The position numbers and the translations under genes are program-made. Below, one piece after another: positions 24,785-36,139 of a stretch of 64,000 bases of DNA. This DNA is from Gymnorhina tibicen. Lineage: Eukaryota; Chordata; Aves; Passeriformes; Artamidae. The stretch spans positions 631 through 64,630 of the forward strand of contig VXAZ01008185.1 in assembly GCA_013399875.1 (NCBI GenBank), written 5' to 3'. The notes under the pieces are model-generated. The model made no database searches, was not told the origin of the DNA, and saw nothing but the letters and a program-made list of their open reading frames with translations. Numbering within the stretch: position 1 is the first letter of the stretch; the number at the start of each line of letters is the position of its first letter.

Positions 24785-27700
24785 AAAATGGATTCCTGTG
24801 AGCATTATCAACCAAAAACTTAATAGATTGTAGAAAAATTTGTAGTATCATAGATAGAAAAAGGGATAGGATAATGAATAATATTTACATCTGGCAAAAA
24901 GGATCCCATTCTATTGTAGTCAATGTCAATTTTGTTGTTTTAATTGCTAGAAAAGATATTGCATTTAATCTCTGTATGACCTAGGGTTATAGAGTGGGCA
25001 TATGCTTGGTACTACATAACATTGTTCAAGAAATTTAAAGGAGTTTTCATTAAGTGAAAACCAGGTCATAGTCATTAAGATGTGCCTATTTCTTAGTATT
25101 CTGCATTTAAAAAAACAAAACTAGAACAGTCTTGTGATGGCAATTTTTAACAATCTCTAAGAAAAAGTCACATGCACATTAGCCAAAACAACACTTTTGA
25201 TAGTGATTAGTTAGGTGCTAATATCACAGTCATAAAGAATGATGAATGACATTTGTCTGAACACAACTGTTTATGCACAGTATTTGCTTGTGCTTTCTTC
25301 AGAAAGCAAGAGTATACACATTATTAACAACTTCCGACTTAAGATGATGCAACTGAGCTATTGCTCTTTTTAGTTTAAAGCTGAATAGTTCTTTCTGGCT
25401 ACCATGCCACACAGTTTGCTGTATTACTGTCTTCATAGAAAACTGAGAGTTTTACTTTCCTTTGAAATAAAAAAAAAAAAAATCCAAACTATTCCTTTAC
25501 ACTATATCTGTTAATACAATTGTGGGGTATTTTTCCCACAGCATTTAAAATTTGCTTCTTCAACACTTTACTTCTTCACCTCAATTCATACTTGTAGTTT
25601 CTCTAAATTATTATGTATTATTTCCCACTTAATAAATTCTTTTTAAGCTTTCAGTTGTCTTTTTTGATTTCCACACTGCAATTTTCTGTTATACCCACAC
25701 ACTTGCATTGCAGACAGGCTTATAAAGGATCACTGGAATGATTTTTAAAAAGGAGCCCTCTGGGAAAGATAAACAGAGGTCAAACACAGCAGAAAACTGA
25801 ACTATTCCTCAAAACACTAATGAAGACATTAAATAAAATATAAAGTAACACCACTCCATGCTGTACCGACTGTGTCTATGTGTGATACATGACCATTCCT
25901 CCTTCTACATAATCTTGCAAAAAGCTTTCATTCTGCATAACAGTTGTGGGGGACTTATCAGTTTTTTTACAGTGTCCTCTCAACATCTTTTACTAAGAAC
26001 ATATTAAATATAGTTTAGCAAAAAATGGAAGCAGAAAAAATGTCTCTATCTGAAAATAAATTTTTTAAAAGTATTATTTTTCACAGCAGTTTGTTCTCTT
26101 TGCTTTCAGATATCTGAGGCTGCAATTCCATGAACAGCTAAACTAATCTAGCAGTTCATCACTGCTGAAAGAAAAAATTTTGAAATCCCTCAACTCTGTC
26201 ACATTTTTCACTGTACTTCACTACTGTTTCTCCCTTGTTCACCAACACACAGCATTAGCACTCATGGATTGTAGTGTAATCAAAGTTTCCAGGACTAGGA
26301 ACTTGTTGCTTATCAAGAAAAAACACACCCACCTTCTTTTCCTGAGTTAGTGAGATAAAATTACTCACAGAGTGCTCTGATAAATGTCAGTGCCAGTGTC
26401 AAGTATGCTTTAGAAATAGAGAGTAGAAGAGGTGAAGCAAAGTTGAACTTCCCTCTTAGATGGCAATAAGCTTAAAACTCCTCAACTTCTTGAATTATAT
26501 CTTGAATTACACAAATTGCAAGATGACAGTATAATAATGGGGTCATTCTGTAGGGTAAATGAGCTCCATTCAATTACTTTTAATTTATTTGGCGATTTGA
26601 ACTTTAGGTACCAGCTTAATCATAGCAGTTCAGAATTCTATGTAAACTAGTATACAACATACTAATAAAAATTGTAGTTCTATGGAAAGTTCAAATTATT
26701 TGTAGTCCCTATTACTAAAAACAACCTTCAGTAGTAGGTGTAAGGAGAAAGTGTATGCGCATTCCTAATTCATGATGTTGAAGGCAGATCCCTTTCTTTC
26801 ACCACTGCATTTAGTTTCTATCACAAAGAAATAATTTTGCTACCATGGCTTATACTAGCTCCTGGAAAAAAAAATGAACTGTGTAGGAAAGAGTAGATGA
26901 AGAGAAACTAAAATGGTAAAAGTCATATCCTTAGTGAACATAGATACTCTGGGAAAAAAACTCATAAACCCTAAAAGATGGAAATCATGTTCATGTTGAC
27001 ATTTTGCTTAAGAAGTTTTGAGTTTCTGAATTTGGTTTTCATTTCTCTGAAATTGCTGCAATTCTTTTGAAGAATAGACGCTTTTTTTACCCTTGCATAA
27101 TGACTTGCATAATTAACTCCACTCCCTAAAAAATAATTTTTCAAACATTCTGATGACTGTGTTTGATACAGAGAGAGATTGCATTTCAAAATTATAAAGT
27201 ATTTCTTCATAATTCAGAAATACTTTCTTGGTTTTATCAACTTTTTTAGCAAAGGTTTAATTGCATTCTGACCTTTTAAAATTCAGTATCATATATTTAA
27301 AAATGGAAGTCCTTTTCAGACCTGAACTATGAGCTTTTATTATTCATAGCTTGGTATGAGATTGTGCAAAAGAATGTATTAATACATTTTGAAATAAAAT
27401 TCCAATATACATAAGCTGAAAAAGAACTGTGGGATCCCACAAAAGTAGTCAAAATACTTATAAATATTTTAGTACATTCTTTTGATATAAAGATCGCTTT
27501 CTAATATTATCTAATTCTAAATTAACAACAATTTATGTTCCCAAGTTTTATGTTTAATACACTTTAGAAATACTTTTTCAAACCATACCATTATTATTCA
27601 TTCTCTCTTAGTGGAAAAAATCAAATGCTTCATATTTGGAAAGACCCTTGAACATTTGTTCAATAACTCAACCAAAGAAGTTGTTTATTTCCACATCTTA

Positions 27701-28820
27701 AAAACTACTTTATAAAAGAAAAATGAGCATTAAATATTTGCAGAAATTTTAAGGCACTGATATATATACAGTTCTATTTATGATTACTGAGGAAGGATAA
27801 AACAAAGGCTTGAAATTAGATATTAAAACGTTATACTGAGTGTATGCCATTTAGCAAAGATTCACTGACTGCTGGTACATCCACTGAATGGGGATGAAAA
27901 GTCTGGAATTTATTTTGAAATTTTTTTCTTAGTTTAATTGCAATCAAAGCCAGAAGTTTATGTAACGAGTTGTCTTGTTTTCACAGAGATAATTAACAAG
28001 TCATTCTCTATATTTTTTCAATTGTCATGAATTTAAGCAGTATTGAGTAAAATATGTTACTAAAAAATTAAGTTCTTTAATCAGATATACAATTAAATAT
28101 GATGAACTGATGAAAATTAGCCATTAGATGTCTTTTGGGTAGTGCAACTATGTCCTTAAAACAAGTAAAAAATACAGACCTTAGTTTATCTGTACCTTTA
28201 AATATCAGCTAATGATGAACACATTCTCACCTTTTTGCAGCTCTGGGCAGCCTCTAAGACTTCAGACGGTATCTAATGCAAAGTTTGAACTGGAAAATGC
28301 CAATTTGCCTGCTTCATCTACTTAAACTGCACAATAATCAATGACAGTTGCACGTCAAACTAAGCAATAGCCTCAAGTAACTCTACTACCTCAGTATTGT
28401 TTTCTTGAGTGTCTGCCACAGAACTCAGTTGGGATTGATTTGCGACTAAATCGAGTGGCATGGAATAAGGAAAATAAGGTTGGATCTGAACATGCACTAA
28501 TAGAGGAATGGATTAGTCCATTACTGTGCTGCTTATTTGCATTCATGCTGAAGTTCTGATTTGTTTTTCAAAATAAAGGATTAGCACAATAGCAAAAAAA
28601 CCACTTGCATAACGTCTCAGTCCTACATTGCACTAGCTAAAAGCCAGTGCTTTACTGCAGTAGGTGGACATTAGGTCTGTAAGACTGCAAATTGTGTTAA
28701 GAAAAAATATATGCCGGATCTTTGGCTAGAGACTCTGCTGTTGTGATTGTTCACGGTAGTATGTTTTCAAATAATTAAAGCTGTCAGATACAGGACTCAA
28801 ACACTTTAGCATGCATCTGT
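24785..28820. other. AT-rich unique intronic DNA; octamer site near the right end
   Basis: No exon or transposon was recognised. A poly(A) run lies at about 25469. A less AT-rich block at about 28230-28580, with the octamer ATTTGCAT (28535-28542), may be regulatory. Confidence 0.5.
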
Positions 28821-28829
28821 GGTTGGAAG

Positions 28830-29095
28830 GCTTGTAGATAAGTTAGCAAGTTGGAAGTGACCCATAAAGATCATCAAATACAACTCCTTTCTCCTCACAG
28901 GACTACCTAAATCTAAATCATATGACTAAGGGCATCATCCAGAAACTAACAAGCTTGGTGCTGTGACCACTTCGCTGGGAAATCTGTTCCACTGACCAAC
29001 CACCCTCTCAATGAAAAACCTTTTGCTAATGTCCTTTCTGAACTCCTTATGCAGCTTCATTTCATTTCCTCGTGTCCTAAGTCAACTAAGCAGTC
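28830..29095 (-). mobile_element. Decayed CR1 fragment, reverse orientation
   Basis: TTGGAAGTGACCCATAAAGA and ATCATCAAATACAACTC, then GCTTGGTGCTGTGACCACTT, CACTGACCAACCACCCTCTC and TTTCATTTCCTCGTGTCCT, are recognisable reverse-complement CR1 3'-region segments. It is diverged and truncated. Confidence 0.75.
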
Positions 29096-29149
29096 ACTAG
29101 CATCATCTAGTGGAATGCCAGTCCAGTAGTATTTCTGTACCTCTCAGTT

Positions 29150-29875
29150 TGATTTTGAGAAATTAGAAATTACAAAGCTTTAAGATAAAAACTAAACTGT
29201 ACAGATTTTTTTGAAGTTGCTTGAAAATCACCTTTGGGTCTTACCTGGTGATGAAAGATCAAAGTGCAGGCTTAAGTTGTAAGCCTGTGAGTTTTAGTCC
29301 AGCGAGGGAATTTCTAGTGTTGCCTAAACCCCAATTGAACTGGAATCTCATCTCGATTATGGGTAAAGTCTTTTGGCATAGAGATTCCCTTTGCTGTGAG
29401 AGCTATTAATTGTTCCTTGTGCTGATTCAAAACTGCTATAGGCAACAAAATAGTAGCACAAATCTTCTTTATTTCAATAAGCAAAAGAGTTACCTTAAAA
29501 ACTTAGTTACTATCAAATATTGTACTACTTACCACACTACAGAGCTAATCCTGTTGGCTTCATTACAAGCAGAATCAGTTATAAGATTGCAAAATCCCTC
29601 CTTTTAGTGTTGACTTAACATAGCTTTACATTTAAATTTGGTAACATGTTTTTGACATGAACAATTTAAAACATTCTACAATTCTGACACATTTTGTTCA
29701 TGCATATTGTGTTCATTTTCTGTAACTATCATTGCTTCCAGCAAAATCTTATTCTAGCCCAATAAATAAGACAAAAAATAAAGTAATTCATGATAAGCAA
29801 AATAATTAAATAGTAGGAGCAGGTTAAAGATCAGCATTCATTTTTTAAATTAAATTAAAAGTCTGCAGTAGTTAC
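29150..29875. other. Unique intronic DNA, nothing recognised
   Basis: No repeat tail or exon seen; two short adjacent plus-strand frames (29221-29409, 29410-29607) show no protein resemblance. Confidence 0.5.
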
Positions 29876-29879
29876 TTAG

Positions 29880-30560
29880 AAGATTGGCAAGTTTTACAAA
29901 TAACATCACCAAGCATTTTAGAGAGAAACACAGCTGCATTGGAATGGAGTCATTAGGCAATACATTTATTTTGAAGCCAATTAACCTTTTGTCAGAGAAA
30001 TGTCGGAGCTGTAATGGTTTCAGCAGTGGAGGTCAGCCTGCAACAGAGGCACGTATGACAGCGATTACGCTGTCTGACATATGCTGGAGTCTGGGAGTAC
30101 AGCCGTGGAATGAGGATCTGCCTTCGTTTGTATTCTGCTCTGCATTTTCAGGGAGCAGGCAATCTTGACCTATCCATTTAGGTAATTAAAGCTTCTATTT
30201 GGAAGTGTCCTGCAGGAAGGTGAAATTTGGGGGAGATAAATGGCTGCTGCTCACTGTATCCAGCCACTTCCATCATTTGATGGACTGCCTGAAACAGGCT
30301 GCATTGCCAAGTCCTCATAAAAATAGAGATGAATTGGGCAGGAGACAATTCTCTAAGGCAAAGCAACTCTGTCATCTTCCTTTTTGCAGCATATAATTTA
30401 ATTGTTAGCCAAGGCAGACAGCTGACTCAGGGGCCTTTCTCTAATGACTTTCCCACCATCTTCCATTTGCTAAGAAATTATTTCAGTGTATTTACTTGCA
30501 AGCTAACTTTGTTTGACAATGAGAGATGTCACTTCAATAATCTCAGCTGGTTGTCACAGC
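29880..30560. promoter_or_regulatory. Candidate conserved or regulatory block beside the PACRG exon
   Basis: This non-repetitive, compositionally balanced block lies just 3' of the exon in the PACRG sense. It has a perfect inverted repeat GACAGCG-ATTA-CGCTGTC (30057-30074), a homeodomain-type GTAATTAAAG (30181) and AP-1-like TGACTCAG (about 30423). A 94-codon frame (29884-30168) is open, but I recognise no protein. Regulatory function is inferred from texture only. Confidence 0.35.
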
Positions 30561-30575
30561 TCTGCTAGGACTTAC

Positions 30576-30710
30576 CTTCCAGGCGATTTTGTTTCCTACA
30601 TGACCATGCTCAACAGCAATTGGAAAGTCTCCTCTGTCATAAAACTTGCGAAAAGCTGTGCGTTTTGCTGGTCTTTGTTTTACTGATCCTGCAGGTGGGG
30701 GCCCTCTTAC
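30576..30710 (-). CDS. PACRG: PACRG internal coding exon (probably exon 3 in human numbering)
   Basis: The minus strand has one 135-nt exon, 45 codons, phase 0 at both ends. The product begins [10 protein letters not shown], contains [19 protein letters not shown] and ends GNKIAWK, which I recognise as the N-terminal part of PACRG. PACRG lines the inner junction of axonemal doublet microtubules and is encoded head-to-head with parkin. The acceptor is AG at 30711-30712 behind a T-rich tract. A CACTAAAC branch-point candidate lies at 30751-30758. The donor is AAG|GTAAGT at 30576/30575. The open frame extends upstream to an ATG at 30749, but that part is intron (polypyrimidine tract read as [12 protein letters not shown]), not a start. 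Adjacent PACRG exons were looked for by eye on the minus strand and not found, so both flanking introns exceed 30 kb. Unusually, the exon's first six bases, GTAAGA, themselves resemble a 5' splice site. Identity is confident; exon numbering is inference. Confidence 0.93.
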
Positions 30711-30760
30711 CTTAAAAAGAAAAAAGCCAAACGAAACAAAAAACCCCACAGTTTAGTGGT
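30711..30760 (-). promoter_or_regulatory. 3' splice site, polypyrimidine tract and branch point of the PACRG exon
   Basis: Read on the minus strand, a CACTAAAC branch-point match (30751-30758) lies about 42 nt before the exon. It is followed by a T-rich tract ending CTTTTTAAG at the exon border. The exon then starts with GTAAGA, giving an AG|GTAAGA juxtaposition. Confidence 0.75.
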
Positions 30761-30764
30761 AATA

Positions 30765-32735
30765 TATTTTTAGAAAAAGCCTAAAGCCTGGTTTAAAAAA
30801 GATATAAAAGAAGAATAATACTGATCTCCCAAATTATAGTTTGCTTTCTTCTTTACATGCTACACTTCACTTCTTTGAAAGTACCCTTTGGTAATGATCA
30901 ACAGGCTTTGTTAATTGCTCCTTTTTTGCCACTTTCAGATTGTCCCATAAAAACTGGTTATATTTTAAAGTAGATCTCTCCATATCATACAATTTTAAAG
31001 CAAAAATAAAACACCAAGAAGGTATTGACATTACATAGTAGAAGTTGTTGGAAAATTAAGTATTTCTCCTTTTTCTGTTTCTTCCTAGAAGTAATTTGAC
31101 TTGATTTCCAACGAATATTACTGTTTGCACCTTCCACTGTTTTTCCCTAGTCATTAGGTAATGAGATTAGGTAATCTCTTTTAGCATATCCCTTCCCCAA
31201 ATGCTATGGATTTGGCTTTCATATGACTTCTAGTCCTTCAGTACTGATGGCTGAAGCATTGGAAAGAATGAAGGTCTTTTGCTCAAACCTCTCTCGTCTG
31301 CCTGTGAGGAAATTTGATTTAGCTTCACTTAGTTCCTTATCTGAGCTGGTTTAGCACATGCCATAGTCTGAATGACAGTCCAATTCCAAAATGCTCATGC
31401 TGGAACCTTTTTCTCAGACAAACATGGTAGTAACAGCAACTAACAATTGGCACTACGATAACAGAATTTCAAGTACTTATAAGAAATCTATTGTTTAAGC
31501 TAATTAACAAAACTAATCTCAAATGCTAAAAGAGACTAAGAGAGCTAAACTAATCTCAAATGTCCTTGACAACTGATTCTTCACTGAGAAAGCTGTGCAT
31601 CTGGGATAAAAACTTCCTACAATTCTCTGCATGTTTCTTTTGTCAAAAATGCTTTTATGATTTGCTAGAATGCATCATTTTCAAAAAAAGGTGAGAGCTT
31701 CAATGATCATAAACCATACCCAGTATTTTGTATTGTTCTATTTGTCTTCAGTGACCCTTAAATTAGTTTCTAGCAGTACAGACATTCAGCTTTCCAGTGA
31801 ACAGATTGTAAACCTGTTTCATTTGGGCTATTCTGTAATTTAACTCTGCTAACTACAGATCTAAATTTGACTTGGCACTTTTTTCCCCCAAAGTGTTTTC
31901 ACATCATTTTCCACTGGCCAAGGTAGAGAGGTCCACTAGTGATATGCCTACACTGTACTTTCCTAAAAATTGCTTCAAATAGGCCTACTAAACTCTGAGC
32001 TATTGTTGCATATTTCTCTCCCTGATAGACCATGTCCAGTGAAAATAGATTTGATATGCACAGCTGTAACTTTGCTTAGTAAACACATCTGCAGCAGTTG
32101 AGAGTAACACTCCAAGAAAAGCATTTCTAACCAATGTAAATAAACCTCCACCTGCCTTCTGCAGAGGAACAATTTGTTCTATACCATCAGTATAAGTACT
32201 TTCGCTTGTTTTTTTATGGGTTGGTTTTGGTTTTTTTTTCATTTGAGGCAAGTCTCGGAGTCACTGTGCTCTGAGGCCACTGGAAAAGCACCTCTGTTCT
32301 TTTGTATATTTTTCACAAACAGGTCTTTCACACATCCTTTAAAACATTATTTTCTGTACAATATTAGAGGTCACTGCTAGATTTTAACTTAAATTATTGA
32401 TAAAGAATATGTTTTCTTGATTACATGAGATACAACCTGAATTATTTCTAGCAGATTATCATAATTAGAGGTAGCTAATGAAATCCCAAATTATATCTTC
32501 TCTGATACTGAACATTCTCTTCTTCCCAACTCATGTTAGTAAATTTGCTATGAGCCTTTTCCTATTGCACTTTACAAATTTTCTAGAAAATATGTTTATG
32601 TTAATTAAATTTCTTCCTATTCTTTATCCAGGAACAAAGATGCTGGAAGGACTAAAAGTATCTTGGTATCAAACACATTCTGTTGTGCATTGTCCTTACA
32701 TGAAGCTCCGTCTTAAGTAGTATACCTACTATGAC
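30765..32735. other. Unique intronic DNA, nothing recognised
   Basis: Upstream intron of the PACRG exon in its sense; no exon, transposon or RNA gene seen. Confidence 0.55.
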
Positions 32736-32740
32736 CTGCC

Positions 32741-33130
32741 ATCTCAAGAAAAGGTATGATAGAATTAGAAAAGGTTCAGAAAAGGATAATGACTGAGGGT
32801 ATGGAATGGCTTTCACAAGAACAGAATAAAGTGGGAAAATGATTACTGTGGAGGAATAAAATAAATATCATAAATATAAATAAAATCATGACATTATCCT
32901 CAAGGTGATAAGGACAGATTTTCCACTATCACTTTCAGTAAAATCATGGGACATTAAAAAAATCTAGTTAGTAAGAAGTTTGGAACAAACAAAAGTACTT
33001 ATGGATTCATGTAGTAAATAGTGGATTTATGGAACTCCTTGCCAAAAGTCAGTATTGGAAATACTAAAAGTTCCTGTACATTCAAGCTATGACTGGAAAA
33101 GTTGATGAAAAAGAAATCCATTCAGGTTGA
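32741..33130 (+). mobile_element. Ancient, heavily decayed CR1 copy, forward orientation
   Basis: ATCTCAAGAAAAGGTATGAT, AGAATTAGAAAAGGTTCAGA and a GGTATGGAATGGCTT segment follow the order of old CR1 3' regions. Later come TGGAACTCCTTGCCAAAAG and a TTGGAAATACTAAAAGTTC segment. Divergence is much higher than in the other CR1 copies, so it is probably an older subfamily. Confidence 0.65.
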
Positions 33131-33139
33131 CTAAATCCT

Positions 33140-34215
33140 TATTATCAGTAATCACAAACACAAAGACTATTATTTTTCATGTGATACAGTCTGTTTGGTA
33201 AATCTCTCAGCCTTACATTTGGTCTCTCATGGCGACATCACACTGGCATCTCATAGTTATCCATTGATTAACTGCCACAGCAACTATCTTTTCCAGATGA
33301 TGAGCTCAGTGTTAATAATATATTTTCTTGTCATAGTTTTAAGTACATTATGTTGTACTTTGTACTACTATAATATTTCATTCCATTTCTATTACACCAG
33401 TTCTCAAAGGCTTCCACTTCTGTGTCACACCATAATCTTCATCTATTTTAATAACAACGCCAAACATTATGTCAACTATAAATTTCATTATACAGTCCTG
33501 ATTTTTTCAATGAAAATATTAAATAAGGTTATTCCTGAAACCAAATATAAAGAAGTTCCATTAATAAATTTCATTATCCTATCTCTCATTTCAATATTAC
33601 ATGCCATTATTGTCTCCACTTCAACATGGACTTTTTTACCCTCCTAACACGTCTTGTACTGTATAACTACCAAAGTACTGGGTATAGCTGGAGAAGTAGC
33701 AGCGTACCAAATACTTGAAAATAGTCTCAACAGAGAGAGCTGTTGTTTTTCCCTTTTTTCTTGTCAGATTGGTCTGCAATAGGTAGAGAGACCTTTAAAT
33801 ACCTGGAAGAGCAACTGACTTCAAAGCAATGAAATGATCGAGACAGGAATGAGCCTAACATCTGTCTAGAATAAAGAAGTAGCAGCAATCAGGAAGACAG
33901 TGGAACTGTCCCTGCACTGAAGATACAGCAATGTTGCATGACTGAAGAGTACTTTTGCTCTCCTTTATTTCATGAAGGCAACTTGTTTCATTTGTATCTG
34001 ACAAACCTAGGTTATGAGACCTTTGCAAGAGAGGCATTGAGCCAGTACTGCTTACTTTTTGCAAACAGTTTCTTTTCCTTCCAGTCTTCATTACTAGGGA
34101 GACCACCACAGAGCACTATTCTCTAATGCAGACACCGCTTTGGATCATTCTAGCTGTGCACAGTCTGCCTGAGGAAAAGTTTATGTGTATGATTTCCTCT
34201 TTCACTTTTTTGCAA
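33140..34215. other. AT-rich intronic DNA with a chance 150-codon frame
   Basis: The plus frame at 33195-33647 is rich in Ile, Phe, Tyr and Leu from AT-rich codons and resembles no family I know. No splice context was seen. Treated as non-coding. Confidence 0.5.
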
Positions 34216-34223
34216 TTCCTGAT

Positions 34224-34282
34224 CTAAGCCTGGACCACATGATCTCTATAGGTCTCTCTCAGTTGAGGCTTCTCTGTGATTT
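34224..34282 (+). mobile_element. CR1 3'-tail relic
   Basis: GCCTGGACCACATGATCTCT, AGGTCTCTCTCAGTTGAGGC and TTCTCTGTGATT match the order of a CR1 terminus (GGACTAGATGAcCT..., CCTTCCAAC..., TTCTRTGATT). Only about 60 bp survive. Confidence 0.55.
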
Positions 34283-34289
34283 TTTGTTG

Positions 34290-35380
34290 CTAAGTGAAAT
34301 ACACAAAAAGTAATCAGACAATGCTTTTCTTTGGTATAATGAGTTTTGCCTTCTTACATTTTATATTGTTATAATTACTGATAAAAAGGTCATTCTGAAA
34401 GTATTCCATTTATTGGAAAAATAGTAACAAATACTATCGTCTTCAAGCTAATAAAAATGTTTCATTGCAATATAGTGAGAAAGATTAAGATTAGAGTTCC
34501 AGTTAATTAAAGGCTAATATTCATGATGGCAAAGTATATGAAGCAATAAACAGATTCTGAGGTTCGTTAAATGCCAAAGAGAAGCTGAAGAGTTTGATAA
34601 TTGCAAAACTAATTTATTGTAATTCTATGCCATTGAACTGTGTGACAAGATAAAAGATACAAGCCATTAAGCAAAAAAGAGAGAAAGACCATATTTCTTT
34701 CATTGATTCATGAGCATTGAAAGCCATTTTACCACGTTGCATTCTCAAACTTTTCAGTGACGGCACATTAGAAAAATGACTAAGAAAAATTATTTGAAGC
34801 CAGGTTTAAACAGTGATTAATATTTGAAGACTGAATTTTATACATTTTCTGGGTGTCAAACTCTATGCACACTCAGGGACCTAAACACTTGCCTGTGTAG
34901 GACAACTGGCGGATTTGTGAAAACTCTAGTTAGTTGAGCTGTTTAAGCCAAACAAAAACTGGACTGAGATCCTACTGTTCTTATATAGCAATTCATGTAT
35001 TATACATAAAAAAAAAGACAAGTGATGTAATCAAATTTAATGGTTAAAGATATAATTTTTATCAACCCAGATAAATGCATTTAGAAGAAAAAATTACTTC
35101 CATTTTTTGTCTGCCAAGATTCTTACAGGAAAACTGGAATTTAACTCTAGCCTTTTATGTTTTTTCCTCACAAAAATATGTCATTAAGTTTATTTTTGAA
35201 GCTACAGGGATAAAAGTTACATGACCACTCAACAGTCTTACCTAAAAAGGGCAGTCTTCCTTGAAAATATAATGCCATATTATCACCTTGAAGAATGAAA
35301 TTTTCAGAAATAAAACCATAAATTCCCATTCTTTGTACTCAAACTAAAAAATGTATGTGTACAAAATTGCACTGTATCCA
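34290..35380. other. AT-rich intronic DNA, nothing recognised
   Basis: No repeat, exon or RNA gene seen. Confidence 0.55.
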
Positions 35381-35385
35381 CAGAT

Positions 35386-35634
35386 ACTAACGTAGAGTAA
35401 GTTACTAAGTTAGAGTTTACTAACTTAGTAAACTCTCTACTCTAACTTAAGTAAACTTAAGTTACTACGTTAGAGTTTACTAACTTAGTAAGTTACTAAG
35501 TTAGAGTTTACTAACTTAGTAAACTCTCTACTCTAACTTAAGTAAACTTAAGTTACTACGTTAGAGTTTACTAACTTAGTAAGTTACTAAGTTAGAGTTT
35601 ACTAACTTAGTCTACTAAGTTAGAGTTTACTAAC
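35386..35634. repeat. Tandem repeat, period 91 bp, with internal palindromes
   Basis: About 2.5 copies of a 91-bp unit: AAACTCTCTACTCTAACTTA recurs at 35430 and 35521. Each unit is built from forward and reverse copies of the module GTTAGAGTTTACTAACTTAG. Neighbouring modules are inverted repeats able to pair into hairpins or cruciforms; one arm has a 4-bp CTAC insertion. No coding content. Confidence 0.85.
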
Positions 35635-35639
35635 GCATG

Positions 35640-36120
35640 TTGTCTCAGGGAGATGTAAAGGTGATGGCATTAAGGAAATGTTTGTGTAACCACTGACAGA
35701 CTCTTTGTCTCATCCTCCTCTTGTACTGGCATTAAACTTGGCTAATGCAGCATAGTTCAACTGGCAATCCACTTATTTTGGCATTGGAAAGATCAGTGTT
35801 CATTTCCTTGTGTACTGGAGCCAGAAGCTGTGGCCAAATCCTAATGTCAACTTCAAGCAAAATGCAATATATATGAACTAAGTCAAACTATGCAATGAAA
35901 AAATACTCAATCTAGCAGGAATAAAGACCAAATAATATACCTAGCACTATGCAAGGACATGTTGACATACAAAACTTAATTAGAGCTGTCAACCACAACC
36001 TCATAGTGTGATAAAGCTCTTACCTTGGCTAGACAGGCATTGACACAACATTGCCTAGGTACAACTCATGCCCAGCGAACAGGTTGAGGTGCAAGAGCTA
36101 TGAACCACAGTTTGTGCTTT
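35640..36120. other. Intronic DNA, nothing recognised
   Basis: No repeat tail or exon seen between the tandem repeat and the 36-kb retroelement. Confidence 0.5.
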
Positions 36121-36139
36121 TGGTGTGTCCTGGTTTGAG

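Noticed and set aside
30711..30749. Upstream ATG in frame with the PACRG exon as a translation start
   Set aside because: The sequence between it and the exon is a polypyrimidine tract ending in AG, i.e. a 3' splice site.
33195..33647. 150-codon plus-strand frame
   Set aside because: Composition is that of AT-rich random codons (Ile, Phe, Tyr, Leu, Ser); no domain, splice context or family resemblance.
35386..35634. CRISPR-like array
   Set aside because: There are no unique spacers; the repeats are contiguous and palindromic, and the genome is eukaryotic.
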